Of a stretch of DNA of 64,000 bases, positions 43,487 to 52,721 are shown piece by piece. The first letter of the stretch is position 1, and every line of letters begins with the position of its first letter. This DNA is from Halarcobacter sp. (GTDB lineage Bacteria; Campylobacterota; Campylobacteria; Campylobacterales; Arcobacteraceae): NCBI RefSeq assembly GCF_963675975.1, contig NZ_OY780939.1, forward strand, positions 124,001 to 188,000, read 5' to 3'. The position numbers and the translations under genes were made by a program. The notes under the pieces are model-generated. The model was not told the origin of the DNA. It ran no database searches and saw only the letters and a list, made by a program, of their open reading frames with translations.

Positions 43487-46081
43487 ATGACAAACGAAAA
43501 ATATCTTAAAGACCTTGATGGTATAGATGGTGTTAAGTATTATGATGTTAAATCAGCGGTAGAAGATATTACTCCTGGTTCATTCGAAAAACTAAACTAT
43601 ACTTCAAGAGTTTTAGCAGAGAACTTAATTAGAAAATGTCCAAGTGAGGACTTAAAAGATTCACTTATTCAATTAATTGAAAAAAGAACAGATAAAGATT
43701 TCCCTTGGTATCCAAGTAGAGTTATCTGTCATGATATCTTAGGTCTAACAGCATTTGTTGACTTAGCAGGACTAAGAGAAGCTGTTGCTTCAAAAGGTGG
43801 AAACCCAGATAAAGTTAATCCAGTTGTTCCAACTCAATTAATCGTTGACCACTCATTAGCAGTTGAGTGTGGTGGATATGATCCAGATGCCTTCCAAAAA
43901 AATAGAGATATTGAAGATAGAAGAAATGCAGATAGATTCCACTTTATTAACTGGACTAAAGAAGCATTTAATAATGTTGATGTTATCCCTCCAGGTAATG
44001 GTATTATGCACCAAATCAACCTTGAAAAAATGTCTCCAGTTGTACACTTAAATGATGGAATTGCAAGTCCAGATACATTAGTTGGTACTGATTCACATAC
44101 TCCACATGTTGATGCACTTGGTGTTATTGCTGTTGGTGTTGGTGGATTAGAAGCTGAGAATGTAATGCTTGGAAACCCTTCATATATGAGAGTTCCTGAA
44201 ATCATTGGTGTTGAAATTGTAGGTGACAGAGCTCCTGGAATCACTGCAACTGATATTGCACTTTCAATTACATCTTTCTTAAGAGAAAACAATGTTATCT
44301 CTGCTTATTTAGAGTTCTTTGGACCAGGTACTAAATACCTAAACTTAGGTGATAGAGCAACTATTGCAAATATGACTCCTGAGTATGGTGCAAGTGCTGG
44401 TATGTTTGCTATTGATGAGCAAACAATCTCTTATTTAAAAGTAACTGGTAGAGAGCAAAAACAAGTTGAGTTAGTTGAAGCTTATGCAAAAGCAAATGGT
44501 TTATGGGCTGATCAATTTGATAAAGCTACATATGCAAGAACTTTAAAATTTGATTTATCAACTGTTACAAGATCTTTAGCAGGACCATCTAAACCACATA
44601 AATTAGTTCCAACTTCTACACTTAGAAAAGAAGGTATAGTAAAAGAGTGGACTCAAGAGGGTGATTTAATTCCAGATGGTGGTATCTTAATTGCTGCTAT
44701 TACTTCATGTACAAATACTTCAAACCCAAGAAACGTAATCGCTGCTGGTTTACTTGCTAAAAAAGCAAATGAATTAGGACTTACTAGAAAACCATGGGTT
44801 AAGTCTTCACTTGCACCAGGTTCAAAAGTAATCGAAGTTTACTTAAAAGAATCAGGATTATTACCAGAGATGGAAAAACTTGGATTTGGTGTAGTTGGTT
44901 TTGCTTGTACTACATGTAATGGTATGTCTGGTGCACTAGACCCAAAAATCCAACAAGAAGTTGTTGATAGAGATATCTATTCAACTGCTGTATTATCTGG
45001 AAACAGAAACTTTGATGGAAGAATCCACCCATACGTAAAAGAAGCATTCTTAGCATCTCCTGCACTAGTTGTTGCTTATGCTCTTGCTGGGACTGTAAGA
45101 TTTGATATTGAAAACGATTCTTTAGGAAAAGATGCTAATGGAAATGATATTAAATTAGCTGATTTATGGCCATCTGATGCTGAGATTGATGAGATTGAGA
45201 AAAACTATATCAAACCAGAGATGTATAATGCAATCTATGAGCCAATGTTCAATAGAGATGGATTAACAGCAGTTAAAGCTGAGCCATTCTATAAATGGAA
45301 TCCAAACTCAACTTATATTCAAAAACCACCATATTGGGAAGATGAGTATATGAGTATGCCAGCATTAAAAGGTTTAAGACCATTAGGTGTATTCCCTGAT
45401 AATATCACAACTGACCACTTATCTCCATCAAATGCAATTTTACCAGACTCTGCATCTGGTGAGTATTGTTTAAAAATGGGATTACCAGTTGAAGACTTAA
45501 ACTCTTATGCAACACATAGAGGTGATCACAACACTGCTTCTAGAGCAACGTTAGCAAATCCAAAACTATTTAACGAAATGGTTAAAGATGAAGATGGAAA
45601 TGTTAAACAAGGTTCATTAACTAAGATTATGCCAGAAGGTAAAGAATCTAGAATGTGGGAAGCTATTGAAGAGTATAACAATAGAAAACAACCACTTATT
45701 ATTATTGCTGGTACTAACTATGGTCAAGGTAGTTCAAGAGACTGGGCAGCAAAAGGTGTAAGACTTGCTGGTGTTGAAGTTTTAATTGCTGAATCAATTG
45801 AAAGAATTCACAGAACTAACCTAGTTGGAATGGGTGTATTACCATTACAATTTAAAGAGGGTGATACAAGATTTACTTACAATATCAATGGTACTGAAAC
45901 TTTTGACATAGAAGGTGAAATCACTCCAAGATGTGACTTAACAGTTGTTATGACTAGAGCAAATGGTGAAGTTGTTAAATTCCCAGTTTTATGTAGACTT
46001 GATACTTCTGCTGAAGTTGATGTTTATAAAAACGGTGGTATTTTACAAAAATTCGCTAAAGATGTTGTAGCTGAAGGTTAA
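43487..46081 (+). CDS. acnD: Fe/S-dependent 2-methylcitrate dehydratase (AcnD)
   Basis: Aconitase-family dehydratase of 864 residues making 2-methyl-cis-aconitate in the PrpF-dependent branch of the cycle. Cluster-binding Cys are in AAITSCTNTSNPRN (about residue 407) and GFACTTCNGMSG (two Cys, about 473-476). LVGTDSHTPHVDALG and GTNYGQGSSRDWAAKG are the substrate-site motifs. acnD beside prpF is the alternative to PrpD, which is absent here. A 147-base gap separates it from prpC, and a strong terminator follows it. Confidence 0.93.
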   Translation: MTNEKYLKDLDGIDGVKYYDVKSAVEDITPGSFEKLNYTSRVLAENLIRKCPSEDLKDSLIQLIEKRTDKDFPWYPSRVICHDILGLTAFVDLAGLREAVASKGGNPDKVNPVVPTQLIVDHSLAVECGGYDPDAFQKNRDIEDRRNADRFHFINWTKEAFNNVDVIPPGNGIMHQINLEKMSPVVHLNDGIASPDTLVGTDSHTPHVDALGVIAVGVGGLEAENVMLGNPSYMRVPEIIGVEIVGDRAPGITATDIALSITSFLRENNVISAYLEFFGPGTKYLNLGDRATIANMTPEYGASAGMFAIDEQTISYLKVTGREQKQVELVEAYAKANGLWADQFDKATYARTLKFDLSTVTRSLAGPSKPHKLVPTSTLRKEGIVKEWTQEGDLIPDGGILIAAITSCTNTSNPRNVIAAGLLAKKANELGLTRKPWVKSSLAPGSKVIEVYLKESGLLPEMEKLGFGVVGFACTTCNGMSGALDPKIQQEVVDRDIYSTAVLSGNRNFDGRIHPYVKEAFLASPALVVAYALAGTVRFDIENDSLGKDANGNDIKLADLWPSDAEIDEIEKNYIKPEMYNAIYEPMFNRDGLTAVKAEPFYKWNPNSTYIQKPPYWEDEYMSMPALKGLRPLGVFPDNITTDHLSPSNAILPDSASGEYCLKMGLPVEDLNSYATHRGDHNTASRATLANPKLFNEMVKDEDGNVKQGSLTKIMPEGKESRMWEAIEEYNNRKQPLIIIAGTNYGQGSSRDWAAKGVRLAGVEVLIAESIERIHRTNLVGMGVLPLQFKEGDTRFTYNINGTETFDIEGEITPRCDLTVVMTRANGEVVKFPVLCRLDTSAEVDVYKNGGILQKFAKDVVAEG

Positions 46082-46092
46082 TAATATCATAT

Positions 46093-46132
46093 GATAATCA
46101 AAGAGCTTTTGCTCTTTGAATTATCTTTTTTT
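46093..46132 (+). terminator. strong terminator or attenuator between acnD and prpF
   Basis: Stem GATAATCAAAGAGC pairs with GCTCTTTGAATTATC (one bulge) around TTTT, followed by seven T. It lies 11 bases after acnD and 60 bases before prpF, inside what otherwise looks like one operon, so prpF expression may be reduced or depend on a second promoter. Confidence 0.75.
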
Positions 46133-46192
46133 AGTGTGAATAATCTGTTCATATTTAAAAAAGATAATATACTAATTTACAAGGGAAATTTA

Positions 46193-47368
46193 ATGGCTTA
46201 TAAACCACAATTTAAAGTTAAAGCAACATATATGAGAGGTGGTACTTCTAAAGGAACTTTTTTTAACATCGCTGATTTACCAGAAGAAGCAAAAAATGAT
46301 CCAAGAAAAAGAGATAAATTACTTCAAAGAATAGTAGGAAGTCCTGATCTATATAAAAAACAAATAGATGGTATGGGTGGAGCAACTTCATCTACATCTA
46401 AAGCTATTTTAGTAGGAAAATCTTCAGTTGCTAACCACGATGTAGATTACTATTTTTGCCAAGTTGCAATTGACAAAGACTTTGTTGATATGAGTGGGAA
46501 CTGTGGAAATCTTTCTAGTGCTGTTGGCCCTTTTGCAATTAAAGAGGGGCTTGTTGATAATGTACCTGAAAATGGTGTATGTTGTGTAAGAATTTGGCAA
46601 GCAAATATCAAAAAAACTATCCTTTGCTATGTAACTATGGAAGATGGTATGGTAAAAGAGATGGGTGACTATGAGATTGATGGTGTTGCTTTTCCTGCTG
46701 AAGAGATTGTTTTAGAGTTTGTTGAGCCAGTAGATCCAAGTGAAGAGCTATTTCCTACTGGAAACTTAGTTGATGATTTAGAGGTTGAGGGTGTTGGTAC
46801 ATTTAAAGCTACTATGATCACTGCTGGTATCCCAACTGTATTTGTAAATGCTGATGAGATTGGATACAAAGGAACTGAGCTTCAAGGTGATATCAACTCA
46901 GATACAGCTGCACTTGAAAGATTTGAAAAAATCAGAATTGCAGGTGCTCTTAAAATGGGTGTTATGAAATCACCAGAAGATGCACTAACTCAACAACATA
47001 CACCAAAAATTGCTTTTGTATCTCCTGCACAAGACTTTACAACTTCAAGTGGTAAAGAGATGAAAGCAAATGAGATGGATTTACATGTAAGAGCACTTTC
47101 TATGCAACAACTACACCATGCTATGATGGGTACAGCTTCTGTTGCTATTGGGGTTGCTGCTTGTATTCCTGGAACTTTAGTAAATATTGCTGCTGGTGGT
47201 GGAGAGAAAGATTCAGTTACTTTTGGACATCCAAGTGGAGCTATTAAAGTTGGTGCAACACTTTCTAAAAATGGTGATAAATATACTGTTGAAAAAGCTT
47301 CTATGAGTAGAAGTGCTAGAATTATTATGGATGGTAATGTATTTGTTCCTGCTGGGACTATGGACTAA
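46193..47368 (+). CDS. prpF: 2-methylaconitate cis-trans isomerase
   Basis: Isomerises the AcnD product so that aconitase can act on it. 391 residues from ATG 46193, which has AAGGGAAATTTA upstream; the frame is open from 46091 but that part covers the terminator and is not protein-like. Family motifs include YMRGGTSKGTFFN at the N-terminus, GMGGATSSTSKAILV, MSGNCGNLSSAVGPFAI with a catalytic-type Cys, and GHPSGAIKVGA near the end. An AATATACT-like -10 between the terminator and the gene could drive it separately. Confidence 0.93.
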   Translation: MAYKPQFKVKATYMRGGTSKGTFFNIADLPEEAKNDPRKRDKLLQRIVGSPDLYKKQIDGMGGATSSTSKAILVGKSSVANHDVDYYFCQVAIDKDFVDMSGNCGNLSSAVGPFAIKEGLVDNVPENGVCCVRIWQANIKKTILCYVTMEDGMVKEMGDYEIDGVAFPAEEIVLEFVEPVDPSEELFPTGNLVDDLEVEGVGTFKATMITAGIPTVFVNADEIGYKGTELQGDINSDTAALERFEKIRIAGALKMGVMKSPEDALTQQHTPKIAFVSPAQDFTTSSGKEMKANEMDLHVRALSMQQLHHAMMGTASVAIGVAACIPGTLVNIAAGGGEKDSVTFGHPSGAIKVGATLSKNGDKYTVEKASMSRSARIIMDGNVFVPAGTMD

Positions 47369-47387
47369 ATAAAAAATATATAAAACC

Positions 47388-47426
47388 AAAAAAGGGGGAA
47401 GAGTAAAAACTCTTCCCCCTTTTTTA
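47388..47426 (+). terminator. strong terminator after prpF
   Basis: Arms AAAAAAGGGGGAAGAGT / ACTCTTCCCCCTTTTTT around AAAA, a 17-bp perfect stem with a T-run; ends the propionate operon. Confidence 0.9.
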
Positions 47427-47440
47427 TTGATTTGAATCAA
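47427..47440 (+). promoter_or_regulatory. FNR/Dnr-type operator upstream of nnrS
   Basis: TTGAT-TTGA-ATCAA, an exact match to the FNR-family consensus TTGATN4ATCAA. A -10-like CATACT at 47463-47468 puts the expected transcription start near 47475, so the box centre is near -41.5, the class II activator position. The box begins right after the prpF terminator T-run and is 51 bases before the nnrS start. Confidence 0.75.
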
Positions 47441-47491
47441 TGATAATAGTTATCAGTTATGTCATACTTCTAAAAAAATTTAGGATAACAG

Positions 47492-48658
47492 ATGCAATTT
47501 TCAACTTCATTTCAACAAGAGATTGTTAGACAAACTTGGTGGGAAAGATTTAGTTCTCAACCCCATCAACTATTTTTCACCTCAGCTATATTTTTTGCAA
47601 TATTTATTATGACTCTAAGCTTATTATCACTTTTAGGAAAAACTGATTTAAATTTTGCACTTATTCATGGCTTTGGTCTAAATTATGGATTATTTACAAA
47701 TGCTTTTTTAGGCTTTTTGATAACTGTGATGCCAAAATATAACTCCTCTACAATTATAAAAGAGAATCAATACTTAAATGCTTGGATTATATATCAAGTT
47801 GGAATTTTATGTACTTTGTTTATAAGTGTATTTATTGGTAAAATCTTAGTTTCTTTAGTGATGTTTTATTTTGTTAAACTTTTCTATACTAGCATAAAAG
47901 AGGGAAAAGCTTTTATTAAAACTGATAGTATATATATAAACCTTATACTTTGCATTGGAGCAACTTTATTAGCTATAGAAGCTATTACTTTTTACAATCT
48001 ATCTACATTAGTATTCTTTGCTTATCTTTTATCTATGGTGTTTATTATTGCCCTTAGAATGATTCCAGCATTTTATTTTGCACATACAAGAATTACTCCT
48101 TGGCAAAGACCTGAGTATCTTAGACCTATCTCATTTATTTTATTAAGTGTTACAGGTATATCAATGCAGTTTCATTTTGATTCTCTTCTAAAAATAGTAT
48201 CTTTTATTTCTCTTATATTTTTTGGTTTCATTATATATAAATTAAATCTTTTTAAGAAAACACCTGCTTTGATTAGTATCTTAGTTGTAGGTTTGCTTTG
48301 GTTTGAGATAGCTTATATATTATTATTTTTAGAATCTATATTTATACCTTATAGTTTTAAACTCTCTTTTCATATATTTGCAATTGGATTTGTAACAACA
48401 CTATTGATTGGATTTGGAAGTAGAGTTGTAATGGGTCATGCTGTACCACCTCAAGCAATGGTTGCAGATAAGATTACAGTTTCATTGTTTGTCTTAACAC
48501 AAATAGTTTTAATCTCTAGAGTTTTAGTTTCTGTAAGTTTTATTGCTAATCTAGATTCATTTACAATATTTTTACACTTGAGTAGTACTTTATGGATAGT
48601 TTTATTTATTATTTGGACTATTAGATATGGGAAAACATTAATTCGTATAAAAAGCTAA
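47492..48658 (+). CDS. nnrS: NnrS-family haem-copper membrane protein
   Basis: 388-residue inner-membrane protein with about twelve hydrophobic segments. Family features include WWERFSSQPHQLFFTSAIFF near the N-terminus, LIHGFGLNYGLFTNAFLGFL, FFRMIPAFY-type segment (here IIALRMIPAFYFAHTRITPW) and FHIFAIGFVTTLLIGFGSRV then VMGHAVPPQ. NnrS proteins relieve nitrosative stress and are usually controlled by NO- or oxygen-sensing CRP/FNR proteins, which agrees with the operator upstream. Its stop codon lies next to a hairpin shared with the convergent cyclase gene. Confidence 0.88.
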   Translation: MQFSTSFQQEIVRQTWWERFSSQPHQLFFTSAIFFAIFIMTLSLLSLLGKTDLNFALIHGFGLNYGLFTNAFLGFLITVMPKYNSSTIIKENQYLNAWIIYQVGILCTLFISVFIGKILVSLVMFYFVKLFYTSIKEGKAFIKTDSIYINLILCIGATLLAIEAITFYNLSTLVFFAYLLSMVFIIALRMIPAFYFAHTRITPWQRPEYLRPISFILLSVTGISMQFHFDSLLKIVSFISLIFFGFIIYKLNLFKKTPALISILVVGLLWFEIAYILLFLESIFIPYSFKLSFHIFAIGFVTTLLIGFGSRVVMGHAVPPQAMVADKITVSLFVLTQIVLISRVLVSVSFIANLDSFTIFLHLSSTLWIVLFIIWTIRYGKTLIRIKS

Positions 48659-48685
48659 AGATGATAATTAAAATTATCATCTTTA
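48658..48685. terminator. bidirectional terminator of nnrS and diguanylate cyclase gene
   Basis: Arms AAAGATGATAATT / AATTATCATCTTT (13 bp) with a tiny loop; the ends of both convergent genes fall at its edges. Confidence 0.7.
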
Positions 48686-50098
48686 AACTACAACTCTATT
48701 TTTTCCAGTATGTTTAGCTTTGTACAAATTAGCATCAGCTCGTTTATAAATACTCTCTTCCTCATCACCTTTTATTACTTCTGTTAAACCAATACTAACA
48801 GTTACTATTAAAGAATCTATAACTTTTACTTTTTCACTAATTGAATTTTTTATTTTTTCTGCAACAGCTTTACTCTCTTCTAAAGTAGTATCTGACAAAA
48901 GAATTACAAACTCCTCTCCACCTACTCTAAAAAAGTAATCAGTAACTCTTATGTCATCACTTACTATATTAGCTAATTCTATTAATACTTTATCACCAAC
49001 AATATGTCCATAGATATCATTTATTTTTTTAAAGTCATCAATATCAAACATCAAATAAGAAAAGGTGTTCTCATATCTATTATATAAAGATAACAGCTCT
49101 TTTATCTTTTCATTATAAAATTTTCTATTATATATTTTAGTTAATGCATCTTTATTTGATTGTTCTTTTAGTTTTTTATGAATTGTTTTTAATCTTTTAT
49201 TTTGAATTCTAAGTACATTAGTTTTTTTTCTTATTTCATCTTCTAATATATCTTTAGTTATTAACCATCTTTTTTTACTTAAAAAATAAAATACAACTAC
49301 CAAGCTTGTGAAACTAATACCCAAAAAGCTAAGTACTAAAAAGATTGTTTCACTTTTTGTTAATTCTATATAACTATGTTTATTAAACCACTTATTAGAT
49401 AATTCATCCAATTCTCCAGTTAACTTTAGTTCCGTTAAGGCATCATTAAAAATAGGTAAAAGATGGAAATTTTGTTTTGATATTCCAATTCCTCTTTTTA
49501 TCTCTCTTAAGGATTTATTTAAAGATACAATATCTTCATCTGAATCTAATTGTTTTTCTATCAAAGGTTTGGGATAACAAAAAGCATCTATCTCTCCATT
49601 TTTTAGTGCAACAATTAAATCTTTATAACTATCATAAAAATATCTATTATAAAAATTTTTATCAATTAATCTTCCACATATATTATTAACAACTAAACCT
49701 AGACTTTTCCCTTTGATATCTTCTAAAGTAGAGATGTTTTTTGAAGATTTATTTTTATAAATATTAACAAAGAAACTATCTGTAGGTTGGGTAAATAAAA
49801 AAAGTTCTTCTCTTTTTGGGCTTATTCCTATATTTGGTAATATATCTGCTTTATTTTCTTTAAACAGTAGCATTACTTGTTTAAAATCATCAACAATAAT
49901 ATACTCATATTTTATATTTGTTTTTTTTGCAACTTTGTCAAACAACTCAATAGCAAAACCATCAGGTTTTCCATTTTCATTTATAAAATAGTAAGGTTTC
50001 CAATCTTTTCTTATCACTACTTTATAAACTTTTTCATCATTTGAAAAAAGAGCTATGGGCAAAAGTAAAATAGAAATAACTAATAATATTTTTTTCAT
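48683..50098 (-). CDS. diguanylate cyclase with periplasmic solute-binding sensor
   Basis: About 471 residues: signal sequence, a family 3 solute-binding domain in the periplasm (about 22-245; KPYYFINENGKPDGFAIELF), one membrane helix (about 255-275; FLVLSFLGISFTSLVVVFYF), a short coiled coil and a GGDEF domain with GGEEF active site (VGGEEFVILLSD, about residue 411) and DIDDFKKINDIYGH upstream. It should make cyclic-di-GMP in response to an extracellular amino-acid-like ligand. No EAL domain is present. ATG 50098 has no Shine-Dalgarno, and TATAAT is only five bases upstream, which suggests a leaderless mRNA. Confidence 0.85.
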   Translation of the reverse strand: MKKILLVISILLLPIALFSNDEKVYKVVIRKDWKPYYFINENGKPDGFAIELFDKVAKKTNIKYEYIIVDDFKQVMLLFKENKADILPNIGISPKREELFLFTQPTDSFFVNIYKNKSSKNISTLEDIKGKSLGLVVNNICGRLIDKNFYNRYFYDSYKDLIVALKNGEIDAFCYPKPLIEKQLDSDEDIVSLNKSLREIKRGIGISKQNFHLLPIFNDALTELKLTGELDELSNKWFNKHSYIELTKSETIFLVLSFLGISFTSLVVVFYFLSKKRWLITKDILEDEIRKKTNVLRIQNKRLKTIHKKLKEQSNKDALTKIYNRKFYNEKIKELLSLYNRYENTFSYLMFDIDDFKKINDIYGHIVGDKVLIELANIVSDDIRVTDYFFRVGGEEFVILLSDTTLEESKAVAEKIKNSISEKVKVIDSLIVTVSIGLTEVIKGDEEESIYKRADANLYKAKHTGKNRVVV

Positions 50099-50103
50099 AA
50101 ACA

Positions 50104-50109
50104 ATTATA
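50104..50109 (-). promoter_or_regulatory. -10 box immediately upstream of the cyclase start
   Basis: TATAAT on the minus strand with only five bases to the ATG at 50098. Transcription would start about at the start codon. Confidence 0.45.
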
Positions 50110-50175
50110 CAATATTTATGAAAATTTTAAAAAATTAATAATTTATTTATAGATTTAATTAGTAAAATAGAAAAT

Positions 50176-50718
50176 CTATTTTACTAATTTTGATATCTCT
50201 TTAAATACTGGATGTTTTGCATTAACTGTAAGTTCAAAAAGTAATGATTCGTAAGTAGTTGGAATTACTCCAGCTTGAATAAGTCTTTGGATAGCCATAT
50301 CTTTATCTTTTGCTTTTCTTGAATTTACACAATCTGTTACAAGAACTGGTTGTAAACCTTCTGATAATAAATCAAGTGCAGTTTGTAATACACAAACATG
50401 AGTTTCAATTCCTGCTAAAATAACTATATTTTTCCCTGTTGCTTTTATTGCAGCTAAACCATCATCATTACCACAACAAGAAAAAGTAGTTTTTTCAAAA
50501 TGGGGATAATCATCAGTTAGTTCTTTTAAACTTGGTATTGTCTCACCTATACCTTTTTTGTATTGTTCATTTACTATAATTGGTATCTCATGAAGTTTTA
50601 AACCCTTTACCAAAATAAGAAGATTTTTTTCTAACTCTTCGTTATCGGCTATATGTGGGAACAATCTTTCTTGTACATCAACTTGAACAAAAACACAATC
50701 TTTTGCATTAATTCTCAT
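50176..50718 (-). CDS. isochorismatase-family cysteine hydrolase
   Basis: 180-residue hydrolase of the isochorismatase superfamily, YcaC-like by length. The catalytic triad is visible: Asp in VQVDVQERLF (about residue 14), Lys in FEKTTFSCCG (about 78) and Cys in LAGIETHVCVLQTALDLL (about 113), with the cis-peptide region before it. The substrate is unknown. AAAAGGATTAAA precedes the ATG. It stands alone between two terminators. Confidence 0.85.
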   Translation of the reverse strand: MRINAKDCVFVQVDVQERLFPHIADNEELEKNLLILVKGLKLHEIPIIVNEQYKKGIGETIPSLKELTDDYPHFEKTTFSCCGNDDGLAAIKATGKNIVILAGIETHVCVLQTALDLLSEGLQPVLVTDCVNSRKAKDKDMAIQRLIQAGVIPTTYESLLFELTVNAKHPVFKEISKLVK

Positions 50719-50840
50719 TTTAATCCTTTAAAAGTTTATTTGAAAATAGATATATATAATACATAAACTTCGTAACATAAGTCTAGCATTTGAATAAAAA
50801 TAAAAAAGATTATAAAAGTTTGTGAAGATATTGTAAAATC

Positions 50841-50873
50841 AAATTAGACTTAATAGGTTATCAAGTCTAATTT
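50841..50873 (-). terminator. terminator-like hairpin after hemC
   Basis: Perfect 11-bp arms AAATTAGACTT / AAGTCTAATTT with an 11-base loop, followed on the minus strand by a T-rich stretch. It lies just beyond the hemC stop codon. Confidence 0.65.
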
Positions 50874-50884
50874 AATAGAAAGTT

Positions 50885-51823
50885 TTATTTAAAAGCAACA
50901 CTTTCAGCACGAGCTAATAGCTCTTTTGCACCTTGGTCTATAAATGTTTGAGCTAAAGTTTTCCCTATAGTTTCATAATCATCAATATTAGCAACTAAAT
51001 CTTCTTGGATATACTCACTTCCATCTGGCATTCCAACTATTGCTCTAACATCAATAGTGTTTTCATCAATAATTGTAGCTTTTACTCCAATAGGAACTTG
51101 ACAACCACCCTCTAATGTTCTTACAAAGTCTCTTTCAATTGTTGATTCAATTAATGCATCTTTATCATGTAATACAGATAACATCTCAACTAGTTCTTGA
51201 TTATCTAAAGTTTCAATACCTAAAGTTGCTTGTCCCATTGATGGTATCATATCATCAATTGAAATAGGAGAAAAATGTTTAACTTCATCTTCAATTTGAA
51301 GTTTTTGAACTCCTGTTGCTGCTAAAATGATGGCATCATACTCACCAGCTTTAAGTTTTGCAATTCTTGTATTTATATTACCTCTTAAATCTTTTAATTC
51401 AATATCTGGTCTTAGAAGTTTTAATTCCATTCTTCTTCTCAAACTTGTAGTACCAATAACAGCACCTTGTGGTAGTTCACTTATATTTGCATATTTTTCA
51501 CTTAAAAAAGCATCTCTTGGATCAAACCTTTTAGTAAGAGCTGCTAGAACAAACCCCTCTTCAAATTCAACTGGAACATCTTTTAAAGAATGCACTGCAA
51601 TATCTGCTTCTTTATTTGCTAATGCTATTTCTAACTCTTTTGTAAAAAGACCTTTTCCCCCAATCTTAGCTAAAGGTACATCAAGAATCTTATCTGCTTT
51701 TGTAGAAAACTCTTGTAATTCAACTTCTAAATCTGGATAATGCTTTTGTAGTTCTGCTTTAATATATTCACTTTGCCAAAGTGCTAATTTACTTCTTCTT
51801 GTAGCTATTACTATTTTTTTCAT
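50885..51823 (-). CDS. hemC: hydroxymethylbilane synthase (porphobilinogen deaminase)
   Basis: Joins four porphobilinogens in tetrapyrrole synthesis. 312 residues: IATRRSKLALWQSEYIK at the N-terminus, HSLKDVPVEFEEGF, TSLRRRMELKLLRPDI with the Arg cluster, LRGNINTRIAKL, and the dipyrromethane-cofactor Cys in LEGGCQVPIGV (about residue 241). It starts three bases after the thiol-disulfide gene ends; the two are co-transcribed with the dnaX region possibly upstream. Confidence 0.96.
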   Translation of the reverse strand: MKKIVIATRRSKLALWQSEYIKAELQKHYPDLEVELQEFSTKADKILDVPLAKIGGKGLFTKELEIALANKEADIAVHSLKDVPVEFEEGFVLAALTKRFDPRDAFLSEKYANISELPQGAVIGTTSLRRRMELKLLRPDIELKDLRGNINTRIAKLKAGEYDAIILAATGVQKLQIEDEVKHFSPISIDDMIPSMGQATLGIETLDNQELVEMLSVLHDKDALIESTIERDFVRTLEGGCQVPIGVKATIIDENTIDVRAIVGMPDGSEYIQEDLVANIDDYETIGKTLAQTFIDQGAKELLARAESVAFK

Positions 51824-51826
51824 CTA

Positions 51827-52663
51827 TTACTTTCCTAACTTTTCATATTTTAATTTTGATTTATCTTGTTCACCATTAATAAAAATAGTAGGTGTTCCTT
51901 GAACTAAAACCTCTTCACCCATTCTTATATCTTCAGCAACTTCTTTTGTAATCTCTTTTTTGTTTAAATCCTCTAGTGAAAAATTTGTTTTAAACTCACT
52001 ATTAAAGGCTTTTAAGATTTTTTGAGAATCAGTTTCTCTTGAATTAAAGTATTTATCCCAATCAATATTATAAACTTTTAATTCTATATCTTCAATATCT
52101 TTAGTTTTTGCCAATGCCATTAATTTTGTTAAATCATTTGACGCTGGGTGAATCCTAAGAAGAGGAAAATGATAATAATATAAAGCTATAGATTTATCAT
52201 GTTTTTTTACATAATTAATTACATCAGGTACATAATCCATACAAAAAGGGCATAATGGGTCTGAAAACACTACAATTTTATCTTTTGCATTTGCATTTCC
52301 TGCTATAAGATTTTTATCTTTGTAATACTCATTTGTAAGTTTTGGAGTCATTAAATCTTTTAAAGCTAATCCTGTTTTTATATCAAATAATTCAGGGGCT
52401 ATCAATTCACCATTTGAAAATACAACATCTTTTGCTTTTACAGCTTTTCCTGCAAAATCAACATTTAAATCTATTATATATCCAAACCAACCCTCTTGAG
52501 GCATCTGCTTTTTTAGATTTATACTAATATCTTTTATCTCTACTCTTTTATTTTTTGAAAATCTATTTTTTTCAAAATCTAATACTTTACTATCAATACT
52601 ATCATTTGCTAATAAATTTCCAATAAATAAAGCACTCAGAGTAAATAAACTAATTAATTTCAT
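51827..52663 (-). CDS. periplasmic thiol:disulfide interchange protein (DsbG/DsbC-like)
   Basis: 278-residue secreted thioredoxin-fold protein with signal peptide (MKLISLFTLSALFIGNLLA). A poorly conserved N-terminal region (about 20-120) precedes a DsbA/DsbG-type domain with the active site FSDPLCPFCMDYV (CPFC, about residue 140) and the cis-proline loop VQGTPTIFIN (about 257). It would oxidise or isomerise disulfides in the periplasm. It lies between dnaX and hemC on the same strand. Confidence 0.85.
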   Translation of the reverse strand: MKLISLFTLSALFIGNLLANDSIDSKVLDFEKNRFSKNKRVEIKDISINLKKQMPQEGWFGYIIDLNVDFAGKAVKAKDVVFSNGELIAPELFDIKTGLALKDLMTPKLTNEYYKDKNLIAGNANAKDKIVVFSDPLCPFCMDYVPDVINYVKKHDKSIALYYYHFPLLRIHPASNDLTKLMALAKTKDIEDIELKVYNIDWDKYFNSRETDSQKILKAFNSEFKTNFSLEDLNKKEITKEVAEDIRMGEEVLVQGTPTIFINGEQDKSKLKYEKLGK

Positions 52664-52721
52664 AAGTGTATCCTTCTATATTTGCATATCAAAATAGGGC
52701 ATTATTATAATGTTTAAAGAC

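Noticed and set aside
43834-44292. 152-codon minus-strand frame inside acnD
   Set aside because: It has no domain features and follows from the codon bias of acnD on the other strand; acnD itself is intact with all motifs.
49477-49689. 70-codon plus-strand frame opposite the diguanylate cyclase gene
   Set aside because: Low-complexity Leu/Tyr-rich translation with no ribosome site; a shadow of the cyclase gene.
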